Below are positions 9,644 to 21,735 of a DNA stretch of 64,000 nucleotides, piece after piece. The position numbers and the translations under genes were made by a program. Position 1 is the first letter of the stretch. Each line of letters begins with the position of its first letter. The notes beneath the pieces are model-generated. The model had not been told where the DNA came from. It made no database searches and saw nothing but the letters and a program-made list of their open reading frames with translations. Source of the stretch: Amoebophrya sp. A120 (taxonomy: Eukaryota; Sar; Dinophyceae; Syndiniales; Amoebophryaceae); assembly GCA_905178155.1 (NCBI GenBank), contig CAJINV010000001.1, positions 3,611,706 through 3,675,705 on the forward strand. The letters are read 5' to 3'.

Positions 9644-11081
9644 AAGTGGTCGTGCTTGTTTTTGTAGAAGAAGTGGGTGTTGATATTTCTTTTCTCAGGA
9701 AAACGAGGCGGCGCTTCTCTCGATCCCGTTTCTCCTCTACAGTGAGGTGATCGAAATACAGATCATGAGAGCAGAAGCTGAACCCGAGAAACAGGAAAAC
9801 AAAGACCTGACCTGTCTACAGGAGCGACTTAGTAGTAGATTTCATGCGATAATATGCTTATGTTTCCAATTTTATGCTTATGTTTCCATTTCAACTAACA
9901 GATTTCAACGAACAGAGTTTTGATTATAGCCTAGAATTCGCAATAGTCGGCCGAGGTAGCGCTCGGTTCTTGCCAGTGAGAAGTTTAGATATCAAACGCC
10001 GGAGCAAAAACGATATTCAGCAGAGCAAATATAGCGATTATAACAGAGGAGCCCCAGCAGATGAGTCAGAGTTTTGTTGCGGGTAAACGCCAAGAACCCA
10101 TAGGTAGATAGAATGAGCAATGGTTAATCTTTCCGTGTGATTTGCCGCAGAACTGTACGATTTGCTAAACGAAACGGAAAATCACGAAAATGCTAGCTAT
10201 GTCACAACATGTTTGCAGCACCGAAACCCGCTGCAGATATGATGTCTTACACCCGAGCACAAGAAAATGCCGCCTCACTGCAGATAGCCTTTTCAGTGAG
10301 AAGCTACCATGGGGCAGGGGAGGTCATTATGAGCTTTGTTGTTGTAAATTATGAGAGAATGATCGAGATGACAATGTCAAATATGAATTCAATCCCCGTT
10401 TTATTGAACCGAAAATATTAACTTGCGCGCCCTGTATAGTACCACTAGACTAAGTTCCACGCCCGCTGCTGCGTAGCCGGAGGAAGTCCTGCGGGTCGTA
10501 AGGTAGTGACGTCTTTTGCGGACGTGAGACAATGCTGGGTTGCCGTGCCTTTCGCGCCTAGTAGCTCTCCTCCAACTACAGTCGATAAAGCGCCTGGTGT
10601 TCTACTTTTGGAACGACGCCGTGCGGTGCGTTTGGTTTGGATTTGAGACTTTGAGCGTGTAGTCACATTTGAGACGCGATGAAGACGATCTGGCCTGAAC
10701 AAGGCATTGTGCGAGGAGCGTTTATTTGACGACATTTAGCAAAACAGCTTCGACGTCGTGTTCGTGCAGAGCAGGTTCTACTGCCGCGTTTCGAATCTGC
10801 GTGCTCTCGTTCGTTTTCGCGTCGCTCCCGGACGTCGACGTTTAGGATCGTGGTCGGAAATAAGCTTATTCGCCTTCGATCCCATGTGATCTGGAGTCAA
10901 TATCAGTTATAGAAGCGCGAACTTCCTTGAGTGGACAAATAGAAATATTCAGATATCACCAGCAACAAGTCGGAGACGAAGGAGCTTGTTGTCAATACTG
11001 CAAAGCTCAATGCTGCGGGCGTATGTTTTGATGTAAAAAAGATAACCTTCGCAGCGAAACAGACAGAGACACAAACAGAGA
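9644..11081. other. intergenic region
   Basis: No supported gene. Short open frames (9874, 10209, minus 10445-10735) have no splice context or family motifs. The stretch at about 10740-10850 is rich in TCGT/CGTTCG motifs, as are other upstream regions in this window, and may be promoter or 5' UTR of the EH-domain gene. That is a compositional impression only. Confidence 0.5.
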
Positions 11082-14000
11082 ATGCAGCCAGGTTATTTTG
11101 CACAGGCACCGGTTGCCGGCGGAGCTGCCGGCGCTGCGATGTATGCTGTGCCGCCTCCGATGCAGCAGGCGGGACCACAAAGGATTTCCGCGGGTGGTCA
11201 GCCCCTGCAGCCCGTTTTCGTTGACCCAGCGACGGGTCAGGTGACCACAGCGCTGCCGGCGCTCCCACTGGGTGTGGCTACTACGGTGGATCCGACGACG
11301 GGTAGACCGACCTTGCCGCCAAGTGCGGGGCAACTTCCCACAAGCGCACAGCAACTGCCTGCCGGGGGTGGTTTATTTCTCCCTTCGCAGCAGCCTGCCA
11401 CAGGATCCTCGTCCATACTAGGTCAAGACGCGCGCGCCCAGATGCTGAACCCCTCTTTGTACGAAAACCAACAGTTTCTACAGTCGTCAAGGCAAGTTAG
11501 CTTCGCCGCAACGGAATTGGCGTTCTACCAAAATCTGCACACTATGGCAGACGGCGCCGACCCGGTTACCGGGGAGATTCAGGTACTAGACAACAGGAGA
11601 ACGACGTGCTCTTGGTTGCAACATACTAAATTCATACATCTCGTCTTTGACCCTACTGACCACCCGATAGTACCGCTTCCGATTGATTCAAATGTGACGA
11701 AAACTCGTCTGGACAGTTGAAAATACAATTTTCAGGGCCCGGAGGCCGCAGCGTTTCTGGCAAAAAGTGGTCTGCCGAAGACGATGCTGCACCAAATATG
11801 GCAGTTGGCAGACGTGAATGAAACAGGAAAACTGAACGTGGAAGAGTTTTACATCGCGTTGCGTCTCGTCGCGCACGCACAAAACACTGGGCTTGTGCAT
11901 CCGGAGCTGATTCATACGGTATTGTTTTTGCGCTTGTTTGTCTGTCTTTGGTTAGCGGACAAAGTTTTTCCCCGTCGCCCGAATGTTGAATACTTATCCT
12001 AGCAAGTTGCTTTATGTTAGAAGCTACAAAGGAAAAAATACGTCAAATCATCCAGGAACCGATGACACTGCCAAGTTTTGACACAATGTCCCAGAGACGC
12101 CAGTTATCGGAGCCATCAGGTACAAAGGAGACAACGACTCACAGTTGTTCGATGCGACCGCAATGAGATCAATAATGCATGAAAATGATGAACCGCCAAA
12201 AACGATAAAAATAAAATTACTCCACAGAGGGCGGCAATACGCCGTCCGTGATCGGGGGAGCGGAGCAGGAACTGCAGGTGCTCGGCACGGCCGTGGATCC
12301 TCTGAAGGTGATCGAGTCTACGGCACGACAGCAGGAGAAGATGGACTACCTGGCGAAGGCCCAGCAATCCATGTCGTTCAACGTCACGGAGCAGATTCTG
12401 TACCAAAAAATCTTCGAAACCCTGGAGCCGGAAGACGGCGAGATACAAGGGACGAAGAAGGTGTCCGAGTTCCTGGAATCCTCCGGTCTGCCGCGAACGA
12501 TCTTGCACGAACTGTGGGCCATCGCCGACGAGGAGAGCACAGGCAATTTGAATCGCGTCCAATTCTTCATCCTTCTGCGCCTCATCGCGCACGCGCAGGC
12601 GGCGGATAATGCCATGGTAAGTCATGGCTTTTCGATACGCTTTTTTTTGCTTATCCATGCAGTTTTTCGAAACTACAAGTATTATGACAATGAGCACGTG
12701 AAAAACAAATCTGATTTGGAAACTCCAGCCTTCCCCCGGCCTGCAGTTTGTCGAGCCCCCGTCTCTGCCCCTGTTTGATCCCAACTTTGTGCTAGCCGGT
12801 GGCACCACGGTTGCGGACGCCGCCGCGGCGCCGGCGGCGGCAGTCGCCTCGCAGCCAGGGGCGTTTGTCTGTGAACCTCTAAGCAGGAAGGAAAGGAAGA
12901 AATACGCCGCAATTTTTCTGAAAACCGACAGCAACGGCGACGGCCTCGTCGAGGGCGAGGAAGCAAAGCAGCTCATGCAGCGCTCGAAGTTGCCAAACGA
13001 ATTTCTCGCTATCACCTGGCAACTCGCAGACCGAGACAATGATGGAAAGTACATTCCAAATATTTTCCGCTTTACTTTTTGGAAATCAGGTAGCCGTCAG
13101 GCCGGCATGATAGATCCATTGTGCGTCGGATTTTCGATTTTTCCGAAAGGTTTTTGAAGATAGATCATACAAAAAAAAATTAAAAACGCCCCTATCAGGC
13201 TGAATTTCGGCGAGTTTTTGGTCGCGATGCACCTGATAACGCGGTGCAAGAAGGGGGACTTCCGCGCAGACGAGATAGCGAACCTGCCAACGCTCGACAA
13301 CGTGCTCCCGGGGCACGTGGAGGCGCTGCTGAGTGACACCACCGCGGGCGCGGAAGCTGACATCACACCGAGCTCCATCGCGGTAAACCAAATGTCCGAG
13401 GCGGCCGCGCAGATGACCGCTGCGTCCTCACCCACCGCGACGCCACAGCTCGAGTCGCTAATTGCGCGCAGCCCGGAGATCTCCTACCTGCAAGCCGTAA
13501 ACAGCGCCGCCATGGCGAAACCGCCGCCCGCACCAGGTACAACCACTGCCAACTTCATATCCAACGGGAACGGCGGAGGGGACCACCATGCCGCGAACAA
13601 CACAAAAGCAGTGTCGTCCACCGCGCCCGTTGTTGGAGCAAGCGCGGTAGGTTCGGCTCCGTCAGCGCCCAGCGCATGGAGCAGTAGTTCTTTTCAATAC
13701 CAAACAGCGGCAATCGCGCCGCCACTAGCGCCGTCGAGACTGCTCGCCGCTGCGCTTGGCGTGTCGGCGGATCCGAGCTCCGGGAGTACCGCGCCACCGG
13801 CAGCGGCCGTCATCCCGGGCACCGGTCCTGCGGCCAGCAGTACCTCGGTGCAGCCGCATCTGCCACGGTTCGGAACCGACGTGACAATAGAAGAACCCAA
13901 GCCGAATACAATCTCCGCAACCTACCTCGAAGACATTGCCGAGGCGGACAAACGGTTGGCAAGGCGCACGCAGCAAGAGGTCGACAGTCTGGAGGAAGCC

Positions 14001-14959
14001 CTGAAAACGCTAAATGACAAGTTCGAAGAGATGGAGCGGGAGGTGCGGGGGGCGCAGCGTGAGCAGGAGCGCCGGGTCGAGCAGGTTACGGAAAGGGAAA
14101 AGCAAAGGGACTACCTGCTTCAGAGACTGAAAACGTTGACCGAGGAACGACGGGCGGCAACGGTGGCAACGTTCTCGGCGACAAGTAGTGGGAGCAAGGT
14201 ACTAGAGTTTGTTCTTCTTCTTCAGCAGGGAAAATTTTTTTTTTCCTGTGCGAAGTGATTCTGTTTCTGTGGGATAGACCATGGTCATAAAATACACGAC
14301 GCCCTGCATTTTTTTTTTCCACTTCGACATCATGATGATGATCATCTTCAAAATAATTCTCACAGACCTACTTCGCGGAAGAGATGCAGTACCTGGAAAA
14401 TGCGCTTCGCGAGCAGGTTTCCCACCTGGAGAGCGTCTCCGACGCGAATGCGATGCTTGAGAAGCAATTTCACCAGGCGGACCTGCATCTGCAGCAGCTG
14501 GAACGTCAGCGGCGGGAGCTGGAGAAGGAGACGCAGCTCGAGAAAGAAGCTTTGAAAAACGAGGAGCGGGAAAATTCCACGTTGAAAACCGGTCTGGACG
14601 GGCTGCAACGCAAAATTTCAGTTGTGAACACGAACCTTGCTCTGCAGCAGGCCGAGGGCGTCGGCGCCGCCGGGATTCTGAATAGCATTCCGAATTTCGG
14701 TGTGAACACTGCCCGGTTCATGGACGCCAGCGCAGCCGGGGCGTCCGGGATTCTGCCCTACCCCACGGCGTCCGAGTTGACCCGATCGCGCTCGGAAAAT
14801 AAGGCCAACAACGACACCGAGGAGTTGGGAAAGATGGGCGGCCACAGCTGGAGTGGGCTGCTCACCCAACCGGCGGACGATCCTAAGACGGGTGCTGGGG
14901 ATGCGGGAAAACCGAAACGGGCAATACTGCCCAAGGCCTTTGATCGGGAGGGTGTTTAG
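11082..14959 (+). CDS. Eps15-like protein with three EH domains
   Basis: Seven exons: 11082-11582, 11736-11918, 12056-12119, 12228-12616, 12747-13048, 13199-14198 and 14366-14959, giving 1010 aa and a TAG stop. All introns are GT-AG. EH1 (about 135-225) has LHQIWQLADVNETGKLNVEE; EH2 (about 290-375) has HELWAIADEESTGNLNRVQF; EH3 (about 405-500) has a calcium-loop-like DSNGDGLVEGEE and TWQLADRDNDGKLNFGEF. Coiled coils follow (about 735-805 and 815-880). The N-terminus is Gly/Pro/Ala/Gln-rich. EH domains bind NPF peptides, and the EH x3 plus coiled-coil layout is that of Eps15/Ede1/Pan1 scaffolds of clathrin-mediated endocytosis. No DPF cluster or UIM was seen at the C-terminus. EH3 is split by an intron in its EF loop (DG-K-LNFGEF). 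The neighbours do not suggest a shared operon-like function. Confidence 0.9.
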
Positions 14960-15894
14960 GAAGCTTTGCTAGGACGGAAGCAGACTTTCGCTGTAGTTTT
15001 TGCCACAGCGCGAAACAAAACCTGTTCTTGCGAGCTGAGAAATCGCACTACAGTACAGTAGATAGATTATACGAATTCATCGTGACTCTCCTGTTTGACA
15101 AATATACCACAAGGCGATTCGGATTCCGCTGGTGCACCTGAACTTGCCGGATCCATATCAGTCGAAAAAACAATTAATTTGGAATCTTAACTCGAAAGTA
15201 ATGTAAGCTCCATGAGCTTCAAACCTGCAACGAAAAACAGATACCACTTGCTATCGTATGCATAGATACGGCTTGAATGCAACTGCCTTACGGAAGAATA
15301 AAAATAGCGCGAAGAAGATAGATTGTGAAATACCATATGCCTACCAGCAACTACATGCCCAGGAACTACTGCGGTAGTTGTGTGCTAAGGCTGGTCCAGT
15401 TTTCTCGTAGAAAGGCTGTTCCTGTTGAGCTTTAGCTGCTTCCACATAAGGATTATTCGGTCGACGTCGATCTCCAGCTCTAGATGAAGTGTCGGTCGTG
15501 CAAAAAATGGTTTCGTACTCGGTCCTGCGGACAACAAGAAGTCAGTCGGTCGTCGTGCTCCGATTACTCTGAAACGCCTCACTCTCGGTCTTCGTACACA
15601 AAAAGCACAGATGCGTTGCTCGTTCGGTTTTGTCGTGCAAAAGGTTCGGTTTTCCAGCGTGCGTAAGTTCTACTTGCTCCTCCGCCTTTCGTTACGTTCG
15701 TACAAATTTTCGTTCTTTCTGCACTGATTACAATTCCGTAAATTGCAACAACACCGATTAATACCAATTTCGCACCTTGCAGGACCTCATTGATTATTCC
15801 GACATTTGAACTACTTTTTTGATCGTCTTTATCCATTCCCCAGTTACGTATGATGTACATAAGAGCTGCTACCTGAGCCAAACAAGACAGCGCG
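14960..15894. other. intergenic region upstream of the CxxC-TM cluster
   Basis: No supported gene. The right half (about 15540-15660) has many TCGGT/CGTTCGGTTTT motifs. Similar motif-rich sequence lies upstream of the cluster genes at 21177 and 23438, so it may be a shared 5' region. No TATA-like or other defined element was identified. Confidence 0.5.
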
Positions 15895-16471
15895 ATGTCG
15901 GGTAGGAACGAGAGTCGGGAGCGGCGGCGGATCCCGGACAACCACAAAGAGCCATGTGCTGTTTGCGGCGAGCCGATGAAGGCCGTCAACGCGGAGGAAG
16001 CAGGGCTTATGACGAGGGCAAACCAGATTCTGATCGGGGTGCTGCGACACTACTCCATGCTCTACTACGGGACAAAAGATGTCACGGACTTGAGCGCAGG
16101 TATGTTGAGCTGCATTAAGCTACGTTTATTTCTCCTCTCTACTTAGGCGGATAAGCAGCACTAAAACAGCATTAATTGTTTCGAATACAATTTTTCATTC
16201 GACTTGCCCTCTCCCAAAAAAACACACAGTTGCCGTCGAGATGCGATCGAATACCTCATCCCTTGACGACGCCGAGAGACAAGAGTTTATGGATTACGTA
16301 GATTCCGACGACGGCAAGGAGGGTTGGAAGGCCCCGCTGGCGCAGGAGGGTTACCGATTCCGTAACGTAGCCGTAATCTTCGTAATTTCCGTCCTGTTCG
16401 TCGGTGGCTTGTGGGCCATCTTAGATTTTTCAGGCGTCATTCCGGACAGGTCCACGCAGGCTGCCAGATAA
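15895..16471 (+). CDS. CxxC-TM family protein, member A
   Basis: Two exons, 15895-16099 and 16230-16471 (GT-AG), giving 148 aa and a TAA stop. The N-terminus is hydrophilic and charged. The motif CAVCGEPM (Cys21, Cys24) is followed by QILIGVLRHYSMLYYG, an acidic stretch containing YVDSDDGKEGW, and one hydrophobic segment at about 115-133 (VAVIFVISVLFVGGL) near the C-terminus. The topology suggests a single-pass or tail-anchored membrane protein with a cytosolic CxxC head. Only two cysteines form the motif, so a single zinc site would need dimerisation or other ligands. Member B (17807) shares CAVCGEPMKA, the IGxLRxYS helix, the split valine at the intron, VDSDDGxEGWK and the TM. I know no named family with this layout. 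Confidence 0.75.
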
Positions 16472-17806
16472 CCACGTGCAGGATGTAAACGAATTGGTGA
16501 GAAGTTCCGTATTCTGCAGCGGAGCAGCAGTAACTTCGTGTCTACTTCACGGCTCCTGCACTAATCACCTGCGAAGAAGGGTACTTGTGTTTTTTGTTTT
16601 GTGATTGCACTGCGGCCAGCGCCAGGGCCAGGGTTTCTTGTTTTCATCTCTTGTGTCAAGAAGTAGTGCTGATCGAGGCTTAAATGGGAAAACATATCTT
16701 TGGCCCACCGCATTCATTGATGACCACGCTTCCACGATGAATCCTTGCGCAAACATAATCTACCAATACCAAACAGGTGTTCTTTCACAATCCGGAGGGG
16801 AGGGCGAACCGCTGAAGACCATGATTTTGTTACTCCAAGAGTACGTATTCACTTCACTAATTTGCAATTATAGCCTGTTACTGGGACATCACTCACTGCG
16901 GCTCAAGGCGCACCGAAATAATGCATACAATTCTCGATCTTTATTTCCCCACTCTTTGCTTTCTTTTTTCTATTGAATACTGGGATCACAGTAGTAGTAG
17001 ACCTTTACCGCTGCTTCGTGAGAAGTGATCTTTTCGTTCAGTACCCCTAGACGTTTAGTTCGACTTATTTTGCAAAATTAGTATACTTTTCTTCTCAATA
17101 GCAGCCCTTTTTTCTGCTACGGTGCTATGAAATTAAACGTCCACTGCATACATACACATAGCGGAAGCATAAGTAACAAACCAACATGTTTTGGATTGCA
17201 ACTCTGAGCAGCGGCGGGTTTTGCGAACACGTCATGCAAAAGATGTTGTCCACACAAAAATTTTTTTCGAGTCTTTGCACGCAGCAACCCATTTTGCGTT
17301 TACAGGATTCAGGGATGTTCTTCAACTTTAATGTGGATCTCAAAAGGAGGAATACTTCAGTGTATGCTATTCAACCCTGTGCTCCGTGTCTTTCTTTTGA
17401 CCTCGTTGCGATACGTGATGAAAATGGGTGTCGGGTCGTTGTCGTCAATCGTGTTATGATATTGCACATTTATCGGTTCCAGTTCAAAAATGTTTCTTGA
17501 AAATAAGTGCATCAAGTCGTATTGAGATCTGATGTCGTTGACGCTCTTCGTGGGATGAAGAACATGTCTTGACAATAACATCGCTGGTCGCGACGTCATC
17601 GTTTTCAACATCGTCGTGTGTGCTTCTGCATTGTTTACGTGTTGACGTATATGCCCCGAAAGATGATTTTATCAACCGAATTCCCCAGCGCTTTTTTTCT
17701 TATTGGTTGGTTTCCACATTTTCGGCGGTCCCGCCGGGGGACCGTCAATTTTTCTCGAGCGGCAAACATGACTACAATAAAAAGCTAGAACAAGGAAGAA
17801 GAAAAG
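16472..17806. other. intergenic region
   Basis: No supported gene between cluster members A and B. Open frames are short and in mixed frames and lack family resemblance. No repeats shared with the rest of the window were noticed. Confidence 0.5.
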
Positions 17807-18803
17807 ATGGAGATGACTCAGGCGGCGTCTTCGAGCTCCGCCCCGCCGGGCGGAAACTGGCTCGAAACTGCCCCTACAGAGTCGACTTCGCACGACTGTG
17901 CCGTATGCGGGGAGCCCATGAAAGCGCGCAACGCTGAGGAACGACACCTGATGCAGAGGACCAACGAGATCATGATCGGCATCCTGAGATACTACTCGCA
18001 CATGTACTTCGGCGTGGGAGATGTCACCAATCTCAAGGCGGAAATGGAGGGAGGTACTATTTCTAATTCTAGTAGAACAGCAATATGTTGGTGACCTGTT
18101 AGTTTGCAAGATGTTCATGCACAAGATCCGGCTTGTTGCCTACAAACTCACTGTAAAATGAATAAGATCAAGAAGATGCAATCCGAACTAAAAATCAGTC
18201 GAGATCGAGATGGACACCGGGGTGGATGATTACATGGATGAGCAGCGGGAACAGTTCCTCGAGTACGTAGATTCCGACGACGGTCAGGAGGGGTGGAAAC
18301 CACCCTTGCAACGAAGCCTTTGGAGCTACCACACTGTGGCGGGCGTGATGGTCACGGTCATTCTCGTCATCGGCATCACCTGGATCCTGCTGGACGTACT
18401 ATCCCTTTATTGCAATTTTGGATTTTCAATTTTTTCAAGTACTGATCAAAGAAACAAATGGCACAACTCTTACTTAAATCTGTTGTTCTCGGACGGCGGT
18501 AGTTTGTGTGTTTTGTGTCAAAAACAGCTTTTTGAGTTCGCTCCTAAGTATGGTCGTCACTTTGCAAAGCATCAACATGCGCAACATTCTCGATATTTGA
18601 ACAACATCATGCGCCTCGAGAATAAAAAACAGGCGTTCGGAGTGGCAGCGCGCGGGAAGACAGCGAATATCAATAAACTATCCGTGAACGGTGCACCCGA
18701 TATGAAAGCCGGATTTCATCAAAGCAAGGCCACGGCTTTCATCATGGTTCGGGAGCTGCCGACAGATGAACCCCTACCTGTCTTCGTTCAGCCCGAGATT
18801 TGA
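17807..18803 (+). CDS. CxxC-TM family protein, member B
   Basis: Exons 17807-18053 and 18199-18395 are secure by comparison with member A; the intron sits at the same place and phase (split valine). The protein has CAVCGEPM (Cys31, Cys34), EIMIGILRYYSHMYFG, YVDSDDGQEGWKPPL and a TM segment at about 127-146 (VAGVMVTVILVIGITWILL). After the TM, either a 132-nt GT-AG intron (18396-18527) is removed, giving 239 aa with a basic tail (LFEFAPKYGRHFAKHQ), or the frame runs on (283 aa). Both end at TGA 18801-18803. Member A stops about 16 residues after its TM, so the 91-135 residue extension here is unusual and could be a fusion or a missed early end. Confidence 0.7.
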
Positions 18804-19325
18804 GACTGAGACGTTTTTTGAACCGATTAGATGCTATCTATTTCGTGTTATACAAGCATCAACTTATCCTGTTGTACCAAAAGAGAATAGCGTCAAAAAA
18901 TCAATAATGCCGTTTTTATGTAAAATGTATAAATTTGTTTCCGTTCTTTGTTTGTACCCAAGAAGTGAATAAGTGCTCAGTCGTCGCTCCTACTGTGGTA
19001 ACTATGAGCAGTTCAATGTAGCTCGTTGCATAAAGCTGCCCCACCTGGTACCTTCGAAGAAGCAATGACAGTAGGAGAAAGAACCTTTGCTACTAAGCAA
19101 GGGGAGATCAGATAAAAAAGAATATCAGCATAAAGTTCTGCTGTGGCGATGCAGGATTCTTTTGTGTTGTTCGAAGAAAGGTTTTTGATTTTTTTAGGAT
19201 CCCAGAATCAAAAAGAGCAGCATCATGGTGCCTTCCCCTTGGGGAACCAATACGGCTGTTGTGTAATTTGAATTTCAGGGCAGAGACACTTGATAGATTA
19301 TCTAGCGGTTTCGAGGGACGAGAAA
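18804..19325. other. intergenic region
   Basis: No gene seen. An AG after a pyrimidine- and T-containing stretch (GAATTTCAG, ending 19278) lies 47 nt before the DUF218 start and could be a cis- or trans-splice acceptor. Confidence 0.4.
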
Positions 19326-20384
19326 ATGAGTGCCAAAAACATGCCTTTCGTCCCGTGGACGTCCGTGCTTACTGCTTTCGTTCTCGCTTACGCCACTGTG
19401 GTGCTACCTTGGGACAGGCTTTTGACCGACCTGTTGCTCGCAGATCATGACAGAACTACAGGGAGAATAACAATTAAAAGCGAGGACCACGGCTCAACAC
19501 TTCGCGCGGCTTCTTACGACGCCGTCGTGGTTCTCGGCACGAGCCTGGAGTACGACGAGAATCTCGACGCCGTCCTTCCAACCCCAGAGCTGGTGGAGCG
19601 CACTCTAGCCGGTGCGCAGCAGGCGGCGAAGACAAAAACGGAGAGGCTCGTCTTTTCCGGGGGGCCTGCGTACAAGGGGTACGCTTCGGAGGCGGAAGTG
19701 ATGCAAAATACGTTGGAATTGATTGCGCCGCTAATCGATGGAGGAACTACTGCAACACGATCCAATGTTGAACCTGTTGCGAACACCAGCAAAAAAAACG
19801 ACGACGAGAAGGGGACGGCATCAGTGTCGTCGCAGCTTCTGAGTGCCGTCTCAAACCTCGTCGTCCTCGAGTCCGAGTCTGTTTCAACGCTGACCAATGC
19901 GGTTTTTACGAAAAAACTACTACTTGACGCAGAAAACAAGCAGAAACCAGGAGAACAAGCGAGAGAAAAGCGCCTACTCCTTGTCACTTCCGCGTACCAT
20001 CAATTGCGTAGTCGGCTCGTGTTCGAAAATGTGTTCAATAAGAACCGTGACGGAAGAAGTGCACGTGTCGAAATCGACGTCGCTGATGCTGACCAGGCAC
20101 TCAGCGAAATTTGTGCTGAGATCGTCTTCGCACAGGGTAACCCAAAAATATCATCTGCACCGATTCTGAAGACGGGGAACAAGACAGAGGTTGGGACGAA
20201 ATCGAACTTCGAAGAGACTCTCAGAAACCGAATGATGCACGTAGCCAATAGAAATTTCGTTCTGCAACGATCGAACTCAGTCTGGTACGTGCTTTATCCA
20301 GATCGAGAAGCCTTGCTTCGGAAATACATGGTCGTCAGAGAACTCGGAGGACTCGTAAAATACTGGCTGCGTGGCAACCTGTAG
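19326..20384 (+). CDS. DUF218 (YdcF/SanA/ElyC-type) membrane protein
   Basis: Single exon, 352 aa, TAG stop. ATG 19326 is chosen because the frame further upstream has no ATG. An N-terminal hydrophobic segment (about 11-28, WTSVLTAFVLAYATVVL) looks like a signal anchor. The DUF218 core follows: DAVVVLGTSLEYD (about 65), FSGGPAYKGYASEAEVM, LESESVSTLTNAVFTKKLL and LLLVTSAYHQLRSRLVFENV. Bacterial relatives SanA/ElyC act in envelope metabolism and YdcF binds S-adenosylmethionine; the reaction here is unknown. A low-complexity insert (about 150-185) separates the core motifs. It sits between the two pairs of CxxC-TM genes, which may be chance. There is no intron, unlike its neighbours. Confidence 0.8.
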   Translation: MSAKNMPFVPWTSVLTAFVLAYATVVLPWDRLLTDLLLADHDRTTGRITIKSEDHGSTLRAASYDAVVVLGTSLEYDENLDAVLPTPELVERTLAGAQQAAKTKTERLVFSGGPAYKGYASEAEVMQNTLELIAPLIDGGTTATRSNVEPVANTSKKNDDEKGTASVSSQLLSAVSNLVVLESESVSTLTNAVFTKKLLLDAENKQKPGEQAREKRLLLVTSAYHQLRSRLVFENVFNKNRDGRSARVEIDVADADQALSEICAEIVFAQGNPKISSAPILKTGNKTEVGTKSNFEETLRNRMMHVANRNFVLQRSNSVWYVLYPDREALLRKYMVVRELGGLVKYWLRGNL

Positions 20385-21176
20385 CAAAAGCGATGCGACA
20401 TGCTACTCTTAGAAGTGACTCTGCAAGCAGTAAGCTATTGTAAAACCACAGTACTAGAAACAAATGTTTCTGGGACTGAATTCGAATTCAGTATCAAGAT
20501 CAGACCCTCTCACGGGGGCAACTGCAAAGCCAAAGGTTCGGACGAAGTTTTTCAGCCGTCGACTTTACGCCCTGACGTGTTTTGCTAAGTAACTGTTTGC
20601 AATTACTTAATCTTTCCAGCTAGTCCACCGGCTAAAAAAGAAATCGTTCGGTTTTCTCGTACACGTTTTTGACGCACGACACATAGTCCGCTTCGACGCA
20701 TACTGAAGATTATCGGTAGTTATGCTGTATAGAAACGCAAAAAAAAAAATCATCGGTCTTGCCTGTCGTTCATGCTTCATTGCACTGTCGGTTTTTTGAG
20801 CGACACAAAGCTGCGGCGCAGAACGCAATCTTTCGGTCTGGTTATCGTTTTAAGTACCGCGAAAAAGAAAACTTCGGTTGTGTAGTTGCAGCGTCGTTAC
20901 AGAAGCAATTCGGTGCTTCCTGGAAAGGAGCTTCGTTTAACTCTTTTTGGTTTCGTCACATCGAATAACTCTAATGTCCTCGGTGTCGTTCTGTGCTCCT
21001 GGTACCGTCGCAGAAAAAAAAATTAGCTCGTAAACAAACCTCCAACCATGCTAACAAAACTAACACCCCAACAGCACATATTGAGACCCCATTTTTGAAT
21101 TTTGATGTTTCTTTTTCGACCACTTTGCGATACTGATTGACACTCTTTTTCTTCCCCGTTTTAAACTTTTTCCCCG
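20385..21176. other. intergenic region
   Basis: No gene seen. About 20610-20960 is rich in TCGGT/TCGTTCGGTTTT motifs on the + strand, as in the regions before members A and D. It may be the 5' region of member C; function unknown. Confidence 0.45.
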
Positions 21177-21735
21177 ATGGGCCGTCGTGATCGCGGAGAA
21201 GACGACCGGGCCACCACGGGTGCAGGCGGCGGTAGCACCCCTCGCGGCCGAGACAACCCGGCGGCGGGGCAAGGCGGACACTGTACCATCTGCTCCGCCC
21301 TCATCGACAAAAATGAGGACCGGGCCACCATCGAGAAGTCCACAAGGGTAGAAATATCAATTTTTCTGAAGAATTGCTGTATGTTTTGAAGATCTTCGTT
21401 TGTTTTTTGGTGCGGATAAGTTTACAATGGTGTGCTAGATCCATCAAAAAGGAAACGAGTTTGATAAAGCAAGTATATATCGGTTTGAACAATAACTACA
21501 GGTGATCTTGGGTTTACTGTCCCACTACAGTGAGACCCTGCTGGGGGTGATCAAGCGAGGTCCCCAGCATGACGAAGGCGACCGAAGAATGAAGAATTTT
21601 GGGAGTGACGAGGAAGAGGAGGAGGAGCAAACGTGCACCCCAATGTTTATTTGCATGATTGTCACGATCGTCGTTCTCGTCGGTCTGGCGATCGGCGGAT
21701 TTGCCTGGGCAATGGTGCTGCAGAGGAAGGGTTGA
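21177..21735 (+). CDS. CxxC-TM family protein, member C
   Basis: Two exons, 21177-21347 and 21502-21735 (GT-AG, phase 0), giving 134 aa and a TGA stop. The N-terminus is Gly/Arg/Asp-rich. CTICSALI (Cys36, Cys39) is followed by EKST-R, VILGLLSHYSETLLGVIKRG, an acidic run (SDEEEEEEQ) and a strongly hydrophobic segment at about 105-130 ending QRKG. Member D shares the joint EKSTR/VILGL, HYSETLL and VIKRGPQ. Compared with A and B, the order CxxC, IxxGxLxxYS helix, acidic linker, C-terminal TM is kept while the intron has moved upstream of the helix. The exon boundary is fixed by agreement with D. Confidence 0.75.

Noticed and set aside
10445-10735. Minus-strand frame of 96 codons, basic
   Set aside because: Ser/Arg/Thr-rich with no ordered segment; could be chance in a 1.4-kb gap.
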